DNA from: Cohnella terricola
GTDB taxonomy: Bacteria; Bacillota; Bacilli; Paenibacillales; Paenibacillaceae
NCBI RefSeq assembly: GCF_007786475.1
Contig: NZ_VNJJ01000009.1
Coordinates: forward strand, 127,050 to 182,985
Direction of reading: 5' to 3'
DNA: 55,936 bases
Part shown: positions 42,732 through 51,557 of the stretch, piece after piece
Layout of the letters: each line of letters begins with the position of its first letter
Position numbering within the stretch: position 1 is the stretch's first letter
The notes under the pieces: generated by a model
Database searches by the model: none
What the model was told of the DNA's origin: nothing
Seen by the model: the letters and a program-made list of their open reading frames with translations, nothing else
Made by a program: the position numbers and the translations under genes

Positions 42732-44135
42732 ATGGCACAATGGAAATGGTCATTAGGAGAATTTTATGGAAGAAAATATGACACATCAATGAGTGCTGTT
42801 CCTTCAGACATGCAAGCGATCGGTCAAATGATGGAAGAGGCCGTCGTCGTAACGGATCGGCTTCAAGCCGCGGTATCGGAAGTGGATTCGAGCATGGGAC
42901 AGCTTGAAGCGATTGCGGACCGTTCGGCGGAGCGGGAAGGGACGCTCAGGCAAAACGGCAGGACGGCGATGCGCCGGCTGGAAGAAGCGCTCGTCTCGCT
43001 TCGGGAAGTGTCTGCGGCTTCTCGGCATATTCAGGGAGTCACGGAGGAACTGAGCGAGCAGAGCGGAAAGACGAAGGAAATCGTGATCGAAGTATGCCGT
43101 TCCTTGAACCATACGGACGTAGTGATGAACGATTTGATCGTGAATCATGGCACGATGGAAGAACGGGTGCACGATCTGATCGCCCAAGCTTCCAAAATCG
43201 GCGAAATTAACGAATGGATTCAGGAAATCGTCGCCCAAACCTCGTTGCTCGCTCTTAATGCCGCGATCGAAGCCGCGCATGCGGGGGAGCATGGGAGAGG
43301 CTTCTCGATCGTTGCCCAAGAAATCAAAAAGCTGGCGGAGCAGAGCGGTCAGGCGATTAAGCGTTCGACGGGCATCGTGCAGGATATCGAGTCAGGTATA
43401 CGCCAGGTAGTCGGTTCCGTCGAAAAGGAAAAACAGTCCGTAAAGCTTGGGCTAGAAGAAATGAACAAAACGCGAGAGCGGATGGACGTTATTTTTAATT
43501 CTTTTCTTGGCGTAGATGATCATGTCGGTAAAACTTCGGCTTTCGCCGCCGAGCAGGCGGAAAGAACGACGGCCATGAATGCGATGTTAGAGGATGCCGT
43601 GAGCTCCGTCGGCGTAACGTTGGCGGCCGTTGACGAGACGTTGGCGAGCAATGATCGGCAGCGGGTTGAAATCGGCAACCTGGGACGGGTTTCCGAGCAA
43701 CTGAAGGAATCGGCCAACGAATTGGCCGCAGCGATCCAGAGCGCCGGAGGACGCAGCCTTGAAGGCGTAGACGTGGATACGCTGCGTTGGACCGAATGGA
43801 TGAGAACGTTTCTGTCCGAACATCCCGCGCTTGCCCACATGGAAGAAATGTACCATCGACAAACGCTTGGCGAATGGCTTCGCCGCACGGACGGGATGGA
43901 GGCTGTATGGTCCAATCGAATCGACGGTTCCTTCGTCTACTCCGAGCCGACGGCAGGATTGCTGAACGCAAGGGGGCGGGAGTGGTGGAGGAAGGCGATG
44001 GTCGGAGAAACGTTCGTGTCGGAACCTTATATTTCCGCGATTACAAAAAAGCCGTGCGTGACGGTATCGATGCCTTTGCAAGGGGATGATGATACGCCTC
44101 GCGGAGTAATCGGCATCGACATCGCGGTTTCCTGA
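42732..44135 (+). CDS. Soluble methyl-accepting chemotaxis protein with C-terminal sensor half
   Basis: 467 residues with no membrane helix. The chemoreceptor signalling domain comes first: coiled coil from about 25, hairpin tip [45 protein letters not shown] near 157-202 (tip core [15 protein letters not shown]). The last 110 residues resemble the membrane-distal part of a Cache/PDC sensor ([41 protein letters not shown]). Signalling domain first, sensor last is the reverse of a classic receptor and implies sensing of an internal signal. GGGGAG precedes the ATG. Confidence 0.85.
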   Translation: MAQWKWSLGEFYGRKYDTSMSAVPSDMQAIGQMMEEAVVVTDRLQAAVSEVDSSMGQLEAIADRSAEREGTLRQNGRTAMRRLEEALVSLREVSAASRHIQGVTEELSEQSGKTKEIVIEVCRSLNHTDVVMNDLIVNHGTMEERVHDLIAQASKIGEINEWIQEIVAQTSLLALNAAIEAAHAGEHGRGFSIVAQEIKKLAEQSGQAIKRSTGIVQDIESGIRQVVGSVEKEKQSVKLGLEEMNKTRERMDVIFNSFLGVDDHVGKTSAFAAEQAERTTAMNAMLEDAVSSVGVTLAAVDETLASNDRQRVEIGNLGRVSEQLKESANELAAAIQSAGGRSLEGVDVDTLRWTEWMRTFLSEHPALAHMEEMYHRQTLGEWLRRTDGMEAVWSNRIDGSFVYSEPTAGLLNARGREWWRKAMVGETFVSEPYISAITKKPCVTVSMPLQGDDDTPRGVIGIDIAVS

Positions 44136-44171
44136 GACTGATCGTTCTTGCCTGCTGTAAAATTTTTCTTC

Positions 44172-44213
44172 TTGAAACGAATGGTAAAGGCGTGTAACAT
44201 ACTCTGGTATGCT
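44172..44213 (+). promoter_or_regulatory. Promoter region of xpt-pbuX
   Basis: Two options: TTGAAA (44172-44177), 17 bp, TAACAT (44195-44200); or an extended -10 TGGTATGCT (44205-44213). Both precede the riboswitch. Confidence 0.5.
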
Positions 44214-44233
44214 TTGAATAAAGCTCGGAAAAT

Positions 44234-44310
44234 CGTACTCATATAATCTTGGGAATACGGCCCAAAAGTTTCTACCGGATAACCATTGCAATTGTCCGAC
44301 TATGAGTGTG
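44234..44310 (+). ncRNA. Purine riboswitch, guanine class
   Basis: P1 strands flank the core ATATAATCTTGGGAATACGG, AAGTTTCTACCGG and GTCCGACTATGAG. The C in CCGACTAT corresponds to C74 of the B. subtilis xpt aptamer, which pairs with guanine or hypoxanthine; adenine aptamers have U. Confidence 0.93.
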
Positions 44311-44412
44311 AGCGACGTACTGTTGTATGTTGTAGCTGCGCCTTCTATTAAGGAAGGTGTTGCTTGAGAACGCAATGGTCGACGTGAACGCGATATGGGA
44401 GATATTAGCCTT

Positions 44413-44465
44413 AAGGACAAGCTTATCTTGAGAAACTCATCTCAGGAAGTTTGTCCTTTTTTTAT
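44413..44465 (+). terminator. Expression-platform terminator of the purine riboswitch
   Basis: AAGGACAA and TTGTCCTT with an inner CTTGAGA...TCTCAGG stem, then a T-run; xpt starts 25 bp later. Confidence 0.85.
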
Positions 44466-44489
44466 TTTGGGAAGGAGCGGTTGTTAGAG

Positions 44490-45062
44490 ATGAAATTGCT
44501 TGAAGAACGCATAAGGCAAGAGGGATTGATCCTGTCCGATACGGTGTTAAAGGTTGATTCGTTTCTGAACCATCAGGTGGACACGGAGCTTGCGCTAGAG
44601 ATCGGTCGGGAATTCGGTAGAAAATTCGCGGGCGAACCGATTACGAAAGTGTTGACGATCGAAGCCAGCGGCATTCAATTCGCCATGGCCACGGGGATCG
44701 CGCTCGGTGTTCCTTTCGTCTATGCGAAGAAAAAGAAAGCCGTCACGCTGGCCGAGGAAGTGTACTCCGCGCCAGTGCATTCCTTTACGCGGCAGGAAAC
44801 CTATCAAGTCAGCGTCTCCCGTAAATATATCGGCCCTGGCGATAAAGTGCTGATCGTAGACGATTTCCTAGCAACGGGCGCCGCATTGGTCGGGCTTGTC
44901 CAAATCGTCAAGGAAGCGGGCGCGGAGCTTGTCGGCGTCGGTTGTGTGATCGAGAAGACGTTTCAAGAAGGCCGAGGACTGCTGGAACAATTGGGAGTCC
45001 GCATTCATTCTTTGGCGAGAATTCGTGCAATGTCGCCCGGCGAGATTCATTTTGAAGACTAA
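44490..45062 (+). CDS. xpt: Xanthine phosphoribosyltransferase
   Basis: 190 residues, type I phosphoribosyltransferase. KVLIVDDFLATGAAL (119-133) is the PRPP loop, and EASGIQFA and FVYAKKKKAVTL fit Xpt of B. subtilis. It converts xanthine to XMP for guanine nucleotide salvage. AAGGAGCGG lies about 10 nt before ATG 44490; the frame upstream runs through the terminator. It is controlled by the guanine riboswitch and co-transcribed with pbuX 50 bp later. Confidence 0.93.
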   Translation: MKLLEERIRQEGLILSDTVLKVDSFLNHQVDTELALEIGREFGRKFAGEPITKVLTIEASGIQFAMATGIALGVPFVYAKKKKAVTLAEEVYSAPVHSFTRQETYQVSVSRKYIGPGDKVLIVDDFLATGAALVGLVQIVKEAGAELVGVGCVIEKTFQEGRGLLEQLGVRIHSLARIRAMSPGEIHFED

Positions 45063-45112
45063 TTACGAGACATAGGCATTCATTCGATCGTTCGAGGGGA
45101 AATCAGATTAAT

Positions 45113-46402
45113 ATGTTAAATAAGAAAAAGGTAGTCGCGCTAGGGTTTCAACATGTACTTGCCATGTATGCCGGGGCCGTCATCGTTCCGCTTATCGTCG
45201 GAGCGGCTCTGAAGCTGACCGAAGCGCAGATGGCTTACTTGATTGCGGCGGATTTGTTTACGTGCGGTATCGCAACGCTGCTGCAAACGATGGGCACCAA
45301 ATATTTCGGTAGCAAGCTGCCGGTCGTTCTCGGATGCACGTTTACGGCGGTAGGCCCGATTATCGCGATCGGCATGGCTTCCAATCTGGCGACCGTGTAC
45401 GGCGCGATTATTATTTCGGGTATTTTTGTTCTAGCGGTCGCTCCGTTGTATGGAAAGCTGCTGAAGTTTTTTCCGAAGATCGTTACGGGCTCCGTCGTCA
45501 CGATCATCGGCTTGTCCTTGATCCCTGTCGCGATGAATAACGTGGCCGGAGGGCAAGGGCAGCCAGATTTCGGCGAGCCGCGCAATCTGTTGCTCGCATT
45601 CGGCACGCTTGTCGTCATTTTGGCGGTTAATCGACTCGCCACCGGATTTGTCCGCGCGATCTCCGTACTGATCGGGCTAGCGGTTGGCACGATCGCAGGT
45701 TACGCGCTCGGCGTCGTGGATTTCTCGACCGTCGAGGAAGCGTCTTTGGTCAGCATCGCTCAGCCGTTCTATTTTGGAACACCACAGATTAGCATCACCG
45801 CCGTAGTTACGATGATCCTCGTCAATATCGTCAGTATGGTCGAGTCTACGGGCGTTTATTTGGCGGTCGGGAAAGCGATCGACGAGAAAGTCGAACCGAA
45901 GCGAATCGTGAACGGGCTTCGGTCCGAAGGGCTCGCGATTATGCTCGGAGGCATTTTTAACGCTTTTCCATATACGGCATTCTCCCAAAATGTCGGACTG
46001 ATCTCGCTGACTCGGGTGAAGACGAGGAACGTGATATTCGCGGCCGGCGGCATAATGGTCGTTCTGGGACTGCTGCCTAAGCTTGCGGCATTAACGACGG
46101 TCATTCCGAGCGCCGTGCTCGGCGGGGCGATGATCGTCATGTTCGGCTCGGTTGCGGCATCGGGGATCTCGATCCTCTCGGAAGTGGACTTGCGCAAAGA
46201 GAGGAACCTAATTATCGTCGCCAGCAGCATCGCAGTCGGATTGGGCTCGGCAACGGTTCCGCAGATGTTCGACCTGCTGCCGGATTTCGCCAAAATGCTG
46301 CTTCAGAATGGCATCGTGACCGGATCTTTGACCGCGATTGCGCTGAATTTGCTCCTGTCCGAGAAGAGCGAGCCGGTTCCTCTTGAGAAGTCGGATTCTT
46401 AA
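45113..46402 (+). CDS. pbuX: Xanthine permease, NCS2 family
   Basis: 429 residues with 12-14 membrane helices. GFQHVLAMYAGAVIVPLIVG opens the fold, and TESTGVYLAVGKAID-type VESTGVYLAVGKAID and NAFPYTAFSQNVGLISLT are the conserved NCS2 motifs lining the purine site. It imports xanthine with protons. It is in one operon with xpt under the guanine riboswitch, so uptake and salvage are switched off together when guanine is plentiful. Confidence 0.93.
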   Translation: MLNKKKVVALGFQHVLAMYAGAVIVPLIVGAALKLTEAQMAYLIAADLFTCGIATLLQTMGTKYFGSKLPVVLGCTFTAVGPIIAIGMASNLATVYGAIIISGIFVLAVAPLYGKLLKFFPKIVTGSVVTIIGLSLIPVAMNNVAGGQGQPDFGEPRNLLLAFGTLVVILAVNRLATGFVRAISVLIGLAVGTIAGYALGVVDFSTVEEASLVSIAQPFYFGTPQISITAVVTMILVNIVSMVESTGVYLAVGKAIDEKVEPKRIVNGLRSEGLAIMLGGIFNAFPYTAFSQNVGLISLTRVKTRNVIFAAGGIMVVLGLLPKLAALTTVIPSAVLGGAMIVMFGSVAASGISILSEVDLRKERNLIIVASSIAVGLGSATVPQMFDLLPDFAKMLLQNGIVTGSLTAIALNLLLSEKSEPVPLEKSDS

Positions 46403-46432
46403 TCCGCATCGAAAATCGGCCTTTCATCCATG

Positions 46433-46460
46433 AATCCCGCCTAAGCGCGGGATTTTTTTT
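46433..46460 (+). terminator. Terminator after pbuX
   Basis: AATCCCGC and GCGGGATT around a 6-base loop, then six or more T. Confidence 0.9.
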
Positions 46461-46470
46461 GCGCTTTCGC

Positions 46471-46488
46471 ATCGGTCTGCAGACCGAT
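46471..46488. promoter_or_regulatory. Perfect 18-bp palindrome upstream of liaF
   Basis: ATCGGTCTGCAGACCGAT, 120 bp upstream of the liaF start and between the pbuX terminator and a promoter-like sequence. Candidate response-regulator operator. Confidence 0.45.
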
Positions 46489-46512
46489 ATCATTTTACAA
46501 CCCACGCCGCTG

Positions 46513-46539
46513 TTGTACATGGGGGCGATTCGTTATACT
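46513..46539 (+). promoter_or_regulatory. Candidate promoter of liaFSR
   Basis: TTGTAC (46513-46518) and TATACT (46534-46539); the 15-bp spacing is short. Confidence 0.4.
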
Positions 46540-46591
46540 GGGAACAGAAGAAGTCGAAGAAGTTAGTATGTATGTGATGGAGGACAGGGCT

Positions 46592-47602
46592 ATGCATTCA
46601 TCGACCGTTCACCGCTTGTTGTGGGGACTGTTTATCACGCTCATCGGAGTCGTGTTTTTATTGAATCAAATCGGGTTGATCACGATGGATATCGGCGATC
46701 TGATCAGGACGTATTGGCCGGTATTTTTGATCGTTTTCGGCTTGCAGGGCTTGGTGCTGCAGCATGGAGGCGGATTTTGCTGGAATTCGGTGACAGTGCT
46801 CGTCGGTTGTTACTTTCTAGGGAGAAACTTAGGCCTCTTGCATTGGGAGATTTCCGACTTTGTCCGATTTATAGTGCCCGTTGCGATTATTCTGTTCGGC
46901 ATCAATCTCATTTTCAAGGGGAACCGCCCCTCCAGGAGAAGAAGGCGTCACCATCATCAGCCGGATGAAGAGTGGAATTCCGTGCATCCGAGCGCTCCGC
47001 CGGAGCCGCCGGGACCTCCTCCTGCGCCACCCGAGTTAGATGAATTCGAGAGGCGGAATCCGATCGATTTGGGCAAAAAGACGCCGCCAGGGCCGACCGA
47101 TCCTTATCGCGATTCTTATCGGAATGAAACGACTCCCCCGCCCAGGGGGGATGAATACGGCGGTTGGAAGACGAGTCATCAGCACCGAGAATGGTGGAAA
47201 TCGCAGGATTGGAGCCAGAGCTGGAAAAATAATCATAGCCGATTTATCGGCGACGTCCATCTCGGCAATGATTATTGGGAATTGCGCCCGATGAGTATCT
47301 CCCACTTCATCGGCGACACGACGCTTGACTTGACGAAAGCGCAAATCTCCGTCGGCGAAACGCGTGTATACGTCTCGTCTTTCATCGGAGACGTGAAAGT
47401 GTTCGTTCCCAACGATCTGAGCGTTGGTCTTCAGGTCGTGTCGAGTTCTCTGATCGGGGACGTGAAAGTGCTGGATCAGAAACGCGGGGGATTGTTTAAC
47501 CAAATGACCGTGGAAACGCCGTTCTTCGGCGACGCCGACAAACGCGTCGTTCTGATCGTGAGCAGCTTCATCGGCGACGTCCGCGTGACGAAAGTAGGTT
47601 AG
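46592..47602 (+). CDS. liaF: LiaF-type membrane inhibitor of a two-component system
   Basis: 336 residues. Four membrane helices occupy about 1-115, followed by a linker with an RRRRRHHH run and a proline-rich stretch, then a C-terminal domain with FIGD repeated about six times at regular intervals (RFIGDV, HFIGDT, SFIGDV, SLIGDV, FFGDA, SFIGDV), the mark of LiaF/DUF2154 domains. LiaF keeps the LiaS kinase off until the cell envelope is damaged. GGAGGA selects ATG 46592 over two earlier ATGs. The long basic and proline-rich linker is unusual. First gene of liaFSR. Confidence 0.9.
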   Translation: MHSSTVHRLLWGLFITLIGVVFLLNQIGLITMDIGDLIRTYWPVFLIVFGLQGLVLQHGGGFCWNSVTVLVGCYFLGRNLGLLHWEISDFVRFIVPVAIILFGINLIFKGNRPSRRRRRHHHQPDEEWNSVHPSAPPEPPGPPPAPPELDEFERRNPIDLGKKTPPGPTDPYRDSYRNETTPPPRGDEYGGWKTSHQHREWWKSQDWSQSWKNNHSRFIGDVHLGNDYWELRPMSISHFIGDTTLDLTKAQISVGETRVYVSSFIGDVKVFVPNDLSVGLQVVSSSLIGDVKVLDQKRGGLFNQMTVETPFFGDADKRVVLIVSSFIGDVRVTKVG

Positions 47603-47605
47603 GCG

Positions 47606-48679
47606 ATGGTTCAGCGGGTTCGTACGAGCAAATGGGCATCCGCGATCTATTCGGGCTTGGCCACGATGGTGGCGATGCTCATCCTCTATTACGGCTTGGC
47701 GTCTTTTACCGATAATGCGCCGAATATCGAAACATGGCTATCTTGGATGGGCATCCTTACGGTCGTCCAGATGGCCGTTACCTATTCGTCCGGACAACGG
47801 ACGCAGCGCAAGATCGATCAGCTGGAGCTCGCGATGAAACAAGCATCCGCGGGAAATTGGGAATACCGGCTGTCCGAAGTGGAGGGAGACGCGTTCTCCG
47901 GCGTCTATCACGAAATGAACGTCATGATGGCGAAGCTAGAGGATCGCCTCAAACTGCTTCAACAGCTTGGAGAGAAAGAAGTGCTCGAAGAAATGTCCTC
48001 GCAAGAGGCCGCTGTGCTGGAAGAGAGAAAACGGCTCGCTAGAGACCTTCACGATACGGTCAGCCAACAATTGTTCGCATTGCACATGTCGGCGTCTTCG
48101 CTCCCCAAGTTGCTGGAGAAAGATTCGGAACATGCGCAGAAAGTCATGGAACAATTGATCGCCATGTCGTCGACAGCTCAGAAGCAGATGCGCGGTTTGA
48201 TCGCTCAATTGAGGCCGATGGAGCTGCAGGGCAAGACGCTCGAGGAAGCGCTCGGACGATGGTTTCCGGATTATTGCCGCCAGAACGGGCTGCAAGGAAC
48301 GCTCGACATCCAGATTGGCGATCGGATATCGGAGGCGAAAGAGCATCAGCTATTCCTCATTATTCAAGAAGCGATGGCTAACGTCGTTAAGCATGCAGAT
48401 GCGCAAAGCGTGCGTCTGTTCCTCGGAGAGACCGATCGCCAAATTTCCTTATCTATTGAAGATAACGGAACGGGGTTCAGAAGCGGACAAGTTCGGCCCG
48501 GCGGTTACGGGCTGTCGACGATGAAGGAAAGAGCCCAGAAGCTGGGCGGGGAAGCGGAGATCGTGACGAAACCGGGTTCGGGGACAAGGGTTCGGGTATG
48601 GTTCCCCAAGTTTGCGGCCGATTCCGAGCCAACGTTGGCGCAGAAGGTAAAAAAGAATGTGGGAGCGGATAAGGAATGA
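47606..48679 (+). CDS. liaS: LiaS-type sensor histidine kinase
   Basis: 357 residues: two membrane helices within the first 65 residues joined by a short outer loop of about 15 residues, a HAMP-like linker, then HisKA_3 with ERKRLARDLHDTVSQQLF (phospho-acceptor H149) and HATPase_c motifs (NVVKHADA, DNGTGF, GYGLSTMKERA). The minimal outer loop makes it an intramembrane-sensing kinase. It starts 3 bp after liaF and overlaps liaR (ATGA 48676). Confidence 0.92.
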   Translation: MVQRVRTSKWASAIYSGLATMVAMLILYYGLASFTDNAPNIETWLSWMGILTVVQMAVTYSSGQRTQRKIDQLELAMKQASAGNWEYRLSEVEGDAFSGVYHEMNVMMAKLEDRLKLLQQLGEKEVLEEMSSQEAAVLEERKRLARDLHDTVSQQLFALHMSASSLPKLLEKDSEHAQKVMEQLIAMSSTAQKQMRGLIAQLRPMELQGKTLEEALGRWFPDYCRQNGLQGTLDIQIGDRISEAKEHQLFLIIQEAMANVVKHADAQSVRLFLGETDRQISLSIEDNGTGFRSGQVRPGGYGLSTMKERAQKLGGEAEIVTKPGSGTRVRVWFPKFAADSEPTLAQKVKKNVGADKE

Positions 48680-49341
48680 CGGATACCGCATGGAAAGTGC
48701 TGATCGTGGACGACCACGAAATGGTTCGTATGGGTTTGCGCACGTACCTCATGCTCGATTCGAGGTTCGAAGTCATCGGCGAAGCCGGAGGGGGCAAAGA
48801 CGCGATTGAGACACTCGCTCGCGGAGGATACGACGGGAAGATGCCTCAGATCGTCCTGATGGATCTGATGATGCCCGAGATGAACGGGGTCGAGACGACG
48901 CGCGAGCTTCTAAGCCACTACCCCGAGCTGAGGATAATTATTCTGACAAGCTTCCTTGAGGATGAGAAAGTCGTGGAAGCGATCGAAGCGGGCGCGGTCA
49001 GTTACGTCCTGAAAACCGTGTCGGCAGACGAACTTATCTATGCGATGCAAGGCGCGGTCAGAAATATGCCGGTCATGAGCGGAGACGTCTCCCAAGCGCT
49101 GACAAGAGGGCTTCGCAAACGGTCGGTAAGCCAAGAAGTGGAAGGATTGACTGAGCGGGAGCGCGAGGTGCTGCTTCTCATTGCCGAAGGGAAAAACAAT
49201 AAGGACATCAGCGACGAACTGCACATTAGCATTAAAACGGTCAAAACGCACGTCAGCAACCTGTTGATGAAGTGCGAGCTTGAAGACCGTACGCAATTGG
49301 CCATTTACGCGCATCGCAAAGGTTGGGTCAAAGAAGGATAA
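48676..49341 (+). CDS. liaR: LiaR-type NarL/LuxR response regulator
   Basis: 221 residues: a receiver domain with phospho-acceptor D63 (LMDLMMPEMNG), then a LuxR-type helix-turn-helix (LTEREREVLLLIAEGKNNKD, KTVKTHVSNLLMK). With liaF and liaS it forms the envelope-stress system. It is translationally coupled to liaS. The palindrome upstream of liaF is a plausible autoregulatory site. Normal length and complete motifs. Confidence 0.92.
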   Translation: MTDTAWKVLIVDDHEMVRMGLRTYLMLDSRFEVIGEAGGGKDAIETLARGGYDGKMPQIVLMDLMMPEMNGVETTRELLSHYPELRIIILTSFLEDEKVVEAIEAGAVSYVLKTVSADELIYAMQGAVRNMPVMSGDVSQALTRGLRKRSVSQEVEGLTEREREVLLLIAEGKNNKDISDELHISIKTVKTHVSNLLMKCELEDRTQLAIYAHRKGWVKEG

Positions 49342-49389
49342 TTTGGGCAGCGAGGGAAACGCTATGAAATAAAAAGGGGGTTCCCTGGC

Positions 49390-49806
49390 ATGCGCGTTCT
49401 TTCTTCTTCCCTGACCTCGCAAATACACGATTACGGAGTATCCCGCGAATTGCTCTCCAATCGGGGGTTTGTGCTAGGCGGCAATTGGGAATACGACCGA
49501 GGTTCCTTCGATTGCGCGTTGGATGACGATCATAAAGTGTGGCTTCGCTTGCCGTTCGTAGTGACGGCTGGGAAACTGGACGGCGAAGCTGAACCAATGG
49601 ATACCGAAATCAAGTTCGGTGAGCCCTACGTATTAAAACATCTATATCAAGAAGGGTTGGATGAGGAAGCGCAGGCGAGTACGCTGGGTGGACTGTTGAA
49701 TCAATTTTCCGATCCGGTCGATCCGGATGACGGAATCGAGTCCGCCTGGATCGAACGAGCAAAGAGAAAGCTGAACGAGATCGAGACGATCTATTCGAAC
49801 CCGTAA
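49390..49806 (+). CDS. YugN-like family protein
   Basis: 138 residues resembling YugN of B. subtilis: it has the family pattern of an N-terminal strand-rich region (FVLGGNWEYDRGSFDCALD) and WLRLPFVVTAGKLD. Cytoplasmic, acidic, function unknown. AAGGGGG precedes the ATG, and it may be read through from liaR 49 bp upstream. A terminator follows. Confidence 0.75.
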   Translation: MRVLSSSLTSQIHDYGVSRELLSNRGFVLGGNWEYDRGSFDCALDDDHKVWLRLPFVVTAGKLDGEAEPMDTEIKFGEPYVLKHLYQEGLDEEAQASTLGGLLNQFSDPVDPDDGIESAWIERAKRKLNEIETIYSNP

Positions 49807-49814
49807 GGAGCAAA

Positions 49815-49838
49815 GCGGCACGCAGGTGCCGTTTTTAT
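49815..49838 (+). terminator. Terminator after the YugN-like gene
   Basis: CGGCAC-GCAG-GTGCCG, then five T. Confidence 0.9.
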
Positions 49839-49875
49839 TTTGGCATTTTGGGCGTAGGCTTTTACTTCGTTCTCA

Positions 49876-49898
49876 TTTAAGTTTAAGATAGTTTTAAG
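49876..49898. promoter_or_regulatory. Three TTTAAG direct repeats upstream of htrA
   Basis: TTTAAG at 49876, 49882 and 49893. The 11-bp step between the second and third equals the usual spacing of tandem OmpR-family half-sites, and an OmpR-type regulator is encoded two genes on. Confidence 0.45.
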
Positions 49899-49971
49899 GA
49901 AACGGGATTAATATACGGATATGAAGTTCAGAACGGCGACAGCTTCCCAGCTGCGCGAGGAGGTTATTTCA

Positions 49972-51483
49972 ATGGAAGACGAAAACAAAAAACCGGAACA
50001 GTCGCAGGGTTTCACATATGGAGAGAAGAAGGAGAGCGATCCTTACGCCGAAGTGCGCAAGGATTCCGAGCCTTATACATTCGGGCCGTTTGGCGGTGCG
50101 AGCTCCAACAACGGATCTAATCCATACGGCGAGGGAGATCGGTCGGGGGAGCAGCCGACGAATATCGTAGACGTGACCCCGGTGGCGAAGGAATATCGGC
50201 CGTTTACGGTATCCGGCGGCACGGTGCGAAACGATTGGGGCGGCAAACCGCCGCGCCGGACGTCGTTTATGGCGATCTTCGCCTCGTTTATGGTCGGGGT
50301 TCTCGTCGTCGGCGGTTTAATGTTCACGGCCGATAGGCAAAATTGGTTCTCATCCGATATATTCGGCGGAACGCCCAAAACGCAGGACGTTTCGGCCAAG
50401 CCCGTCAACAATCCCGTTAACAACAGCGCGGACGTCGTACGGCCGAACAACATCGCCAAAATATTCGAGCAAGCTTCTCCTGCGGTCGTCAAGATCGAGA
50501 CTTATGCCGTCGTACAGCAGAACGGCGGTACCTGGGAAGACGACTTCTTCCGTCAGTTCTTCGGCGACAATTATGGCAGGAACGGCGACAACGGAAGCAA
50601 GAACGGTCAGGGAGATCTGCAAGAGAGTGGCATGGGTTCGGGATTTATTTTCGATTCGACGGGATATATCCTAACGAACCAGCATGTCATTGGGGGCGCT
50701 TCGGAAATTAAAGTTACGGTGGAAGGACACGATCAACCTTATACCGCTAAGCTGCTCGGTTCGAGCTCCGAACTGGATCTGGCAGTATTGAAAATCGAAG
50801 GCAACGACTTCCCGACGCTGAAGCTCGGCGACTCTAGCAGCATGAACATGGGTGATTGGGTTGTCGCCATCGGCAACCCGGTCGGATTCGAGCATACGAT
50901 CACGGTCGGCGTCCTCAGCTCCAACGAGCGCGAGATCACCATACCGGACGGCAACAGCACGCGGAAATATCAGCATCTGCTGCAGACGGACGCTTCGATT
51001 AATCCCGGCAACTCCGGCGGTCCGCTCTTGAATCTGAACGGCGAAGTCATTGGCATTAATACCGCCGTCAGCACGCAAGCGCAAGGAATCGGGTTCGCGA
51101 TTCCGACAAGCACGATCACGGACGTTCTCGAGAACTTGAAGAATAACACGAAAATTCCTCAGAGGCCGGCTCCGTTCATCGGCGCGACGCTGATGGACGT
51201 AACGGACGACATTGCACAACGGTTAGGTCTCGACAAAAACGTAAAAGGCTCGTTCGTTCGCGAGGTTCTGTTCGGCTCCCCGGCTTACAAAGCGGATTTG
51301 CGGCAATACGACGTCATTACGGGCATGGAAGGCAAAGACTATAAGACAATGAAAGATCTGATCGCCGCGATTCAGAAGAAAAACGTCGGCGACAAGGTGA
51401 AGCTGGACGTTCTCCGCGGAGAGAAACAGATCGAGGTCACGGTTGAAATCGGCGATAAGAACGAATTTAATATTCAGCAGTAA
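49972..51483 (+). CDS. htrA: HtrA/DegP-like membrane-anchored serine protease
   Basis: 503 residues. A disordered cytoplasmic N-terminus (1-95) precedes one membrane helix (FMAIFASFMVGVLVVGGLMF), then the trypsin-like domain with H238 (TNQHVIGG), D269 (ELDLAVLKI) and S348 (NPGNSGGPL), and a C-terminal PDZ domain (about 400-490). It degrades misfolded proteins outside the membrane. GAGGAGG 8 nt upstream selects ATG 49972; ATG 49921 lies too near the promoter. It leads a response-regulator/kinase pair, as cssRS pairs with htrB in B. subtilis. Confidence 0.93.
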   Translation: MEDENKKPEQSQGFTYGEKKESDPYAEVRKDSEPYTFGPFGGASSNNGSNPYGEGDRSGEQPTNIVDVTPVAKEYRPFTVSGGTVRNDWGGKPPRRTSFMAIFASFMVGVLVVGGLMFTADRQNWFSSDIFGGTPKTQDVSAKPVNNPVNNSADVVRPNNIAKIFEQASPAVVKIETYAVVQQNGGTWEDDFFRQFFGDNYGRNGDNGSKNGQGDLQESGMGSGFIFDSTGYILTNQHVIGGASEIKVTVEGHDQPYTAKLLGSSSELDLAVLKIEGNDFPTLKLGDSSSMNMGDWVVAIGNPVGFEHTITVGVLSSNEREITIPDGNSTRKYQHLLQTDASINPGNSGGPLLNLNGEVIGINTAVSTQAQGIGFAIPTSTITDVLENLKNNTKIPQRPAPFIGATLMDVTDDIAQRLGLDKNVKGSFVREVLFGSPAYKADLRQYDVITGMEGKDYKTMKDLIAAIQKKNVGDKVKLDVLRGEKQIEVTVEIGDKNEFNIQQ

Positions 51484-51557
51484 ATCTTTGGATATAAACA
51501 TGGAGCGGGAGGCCTTAGATGGTGTCCCGCTCTCGTTGCATGAGGAGGACGTTCCCT

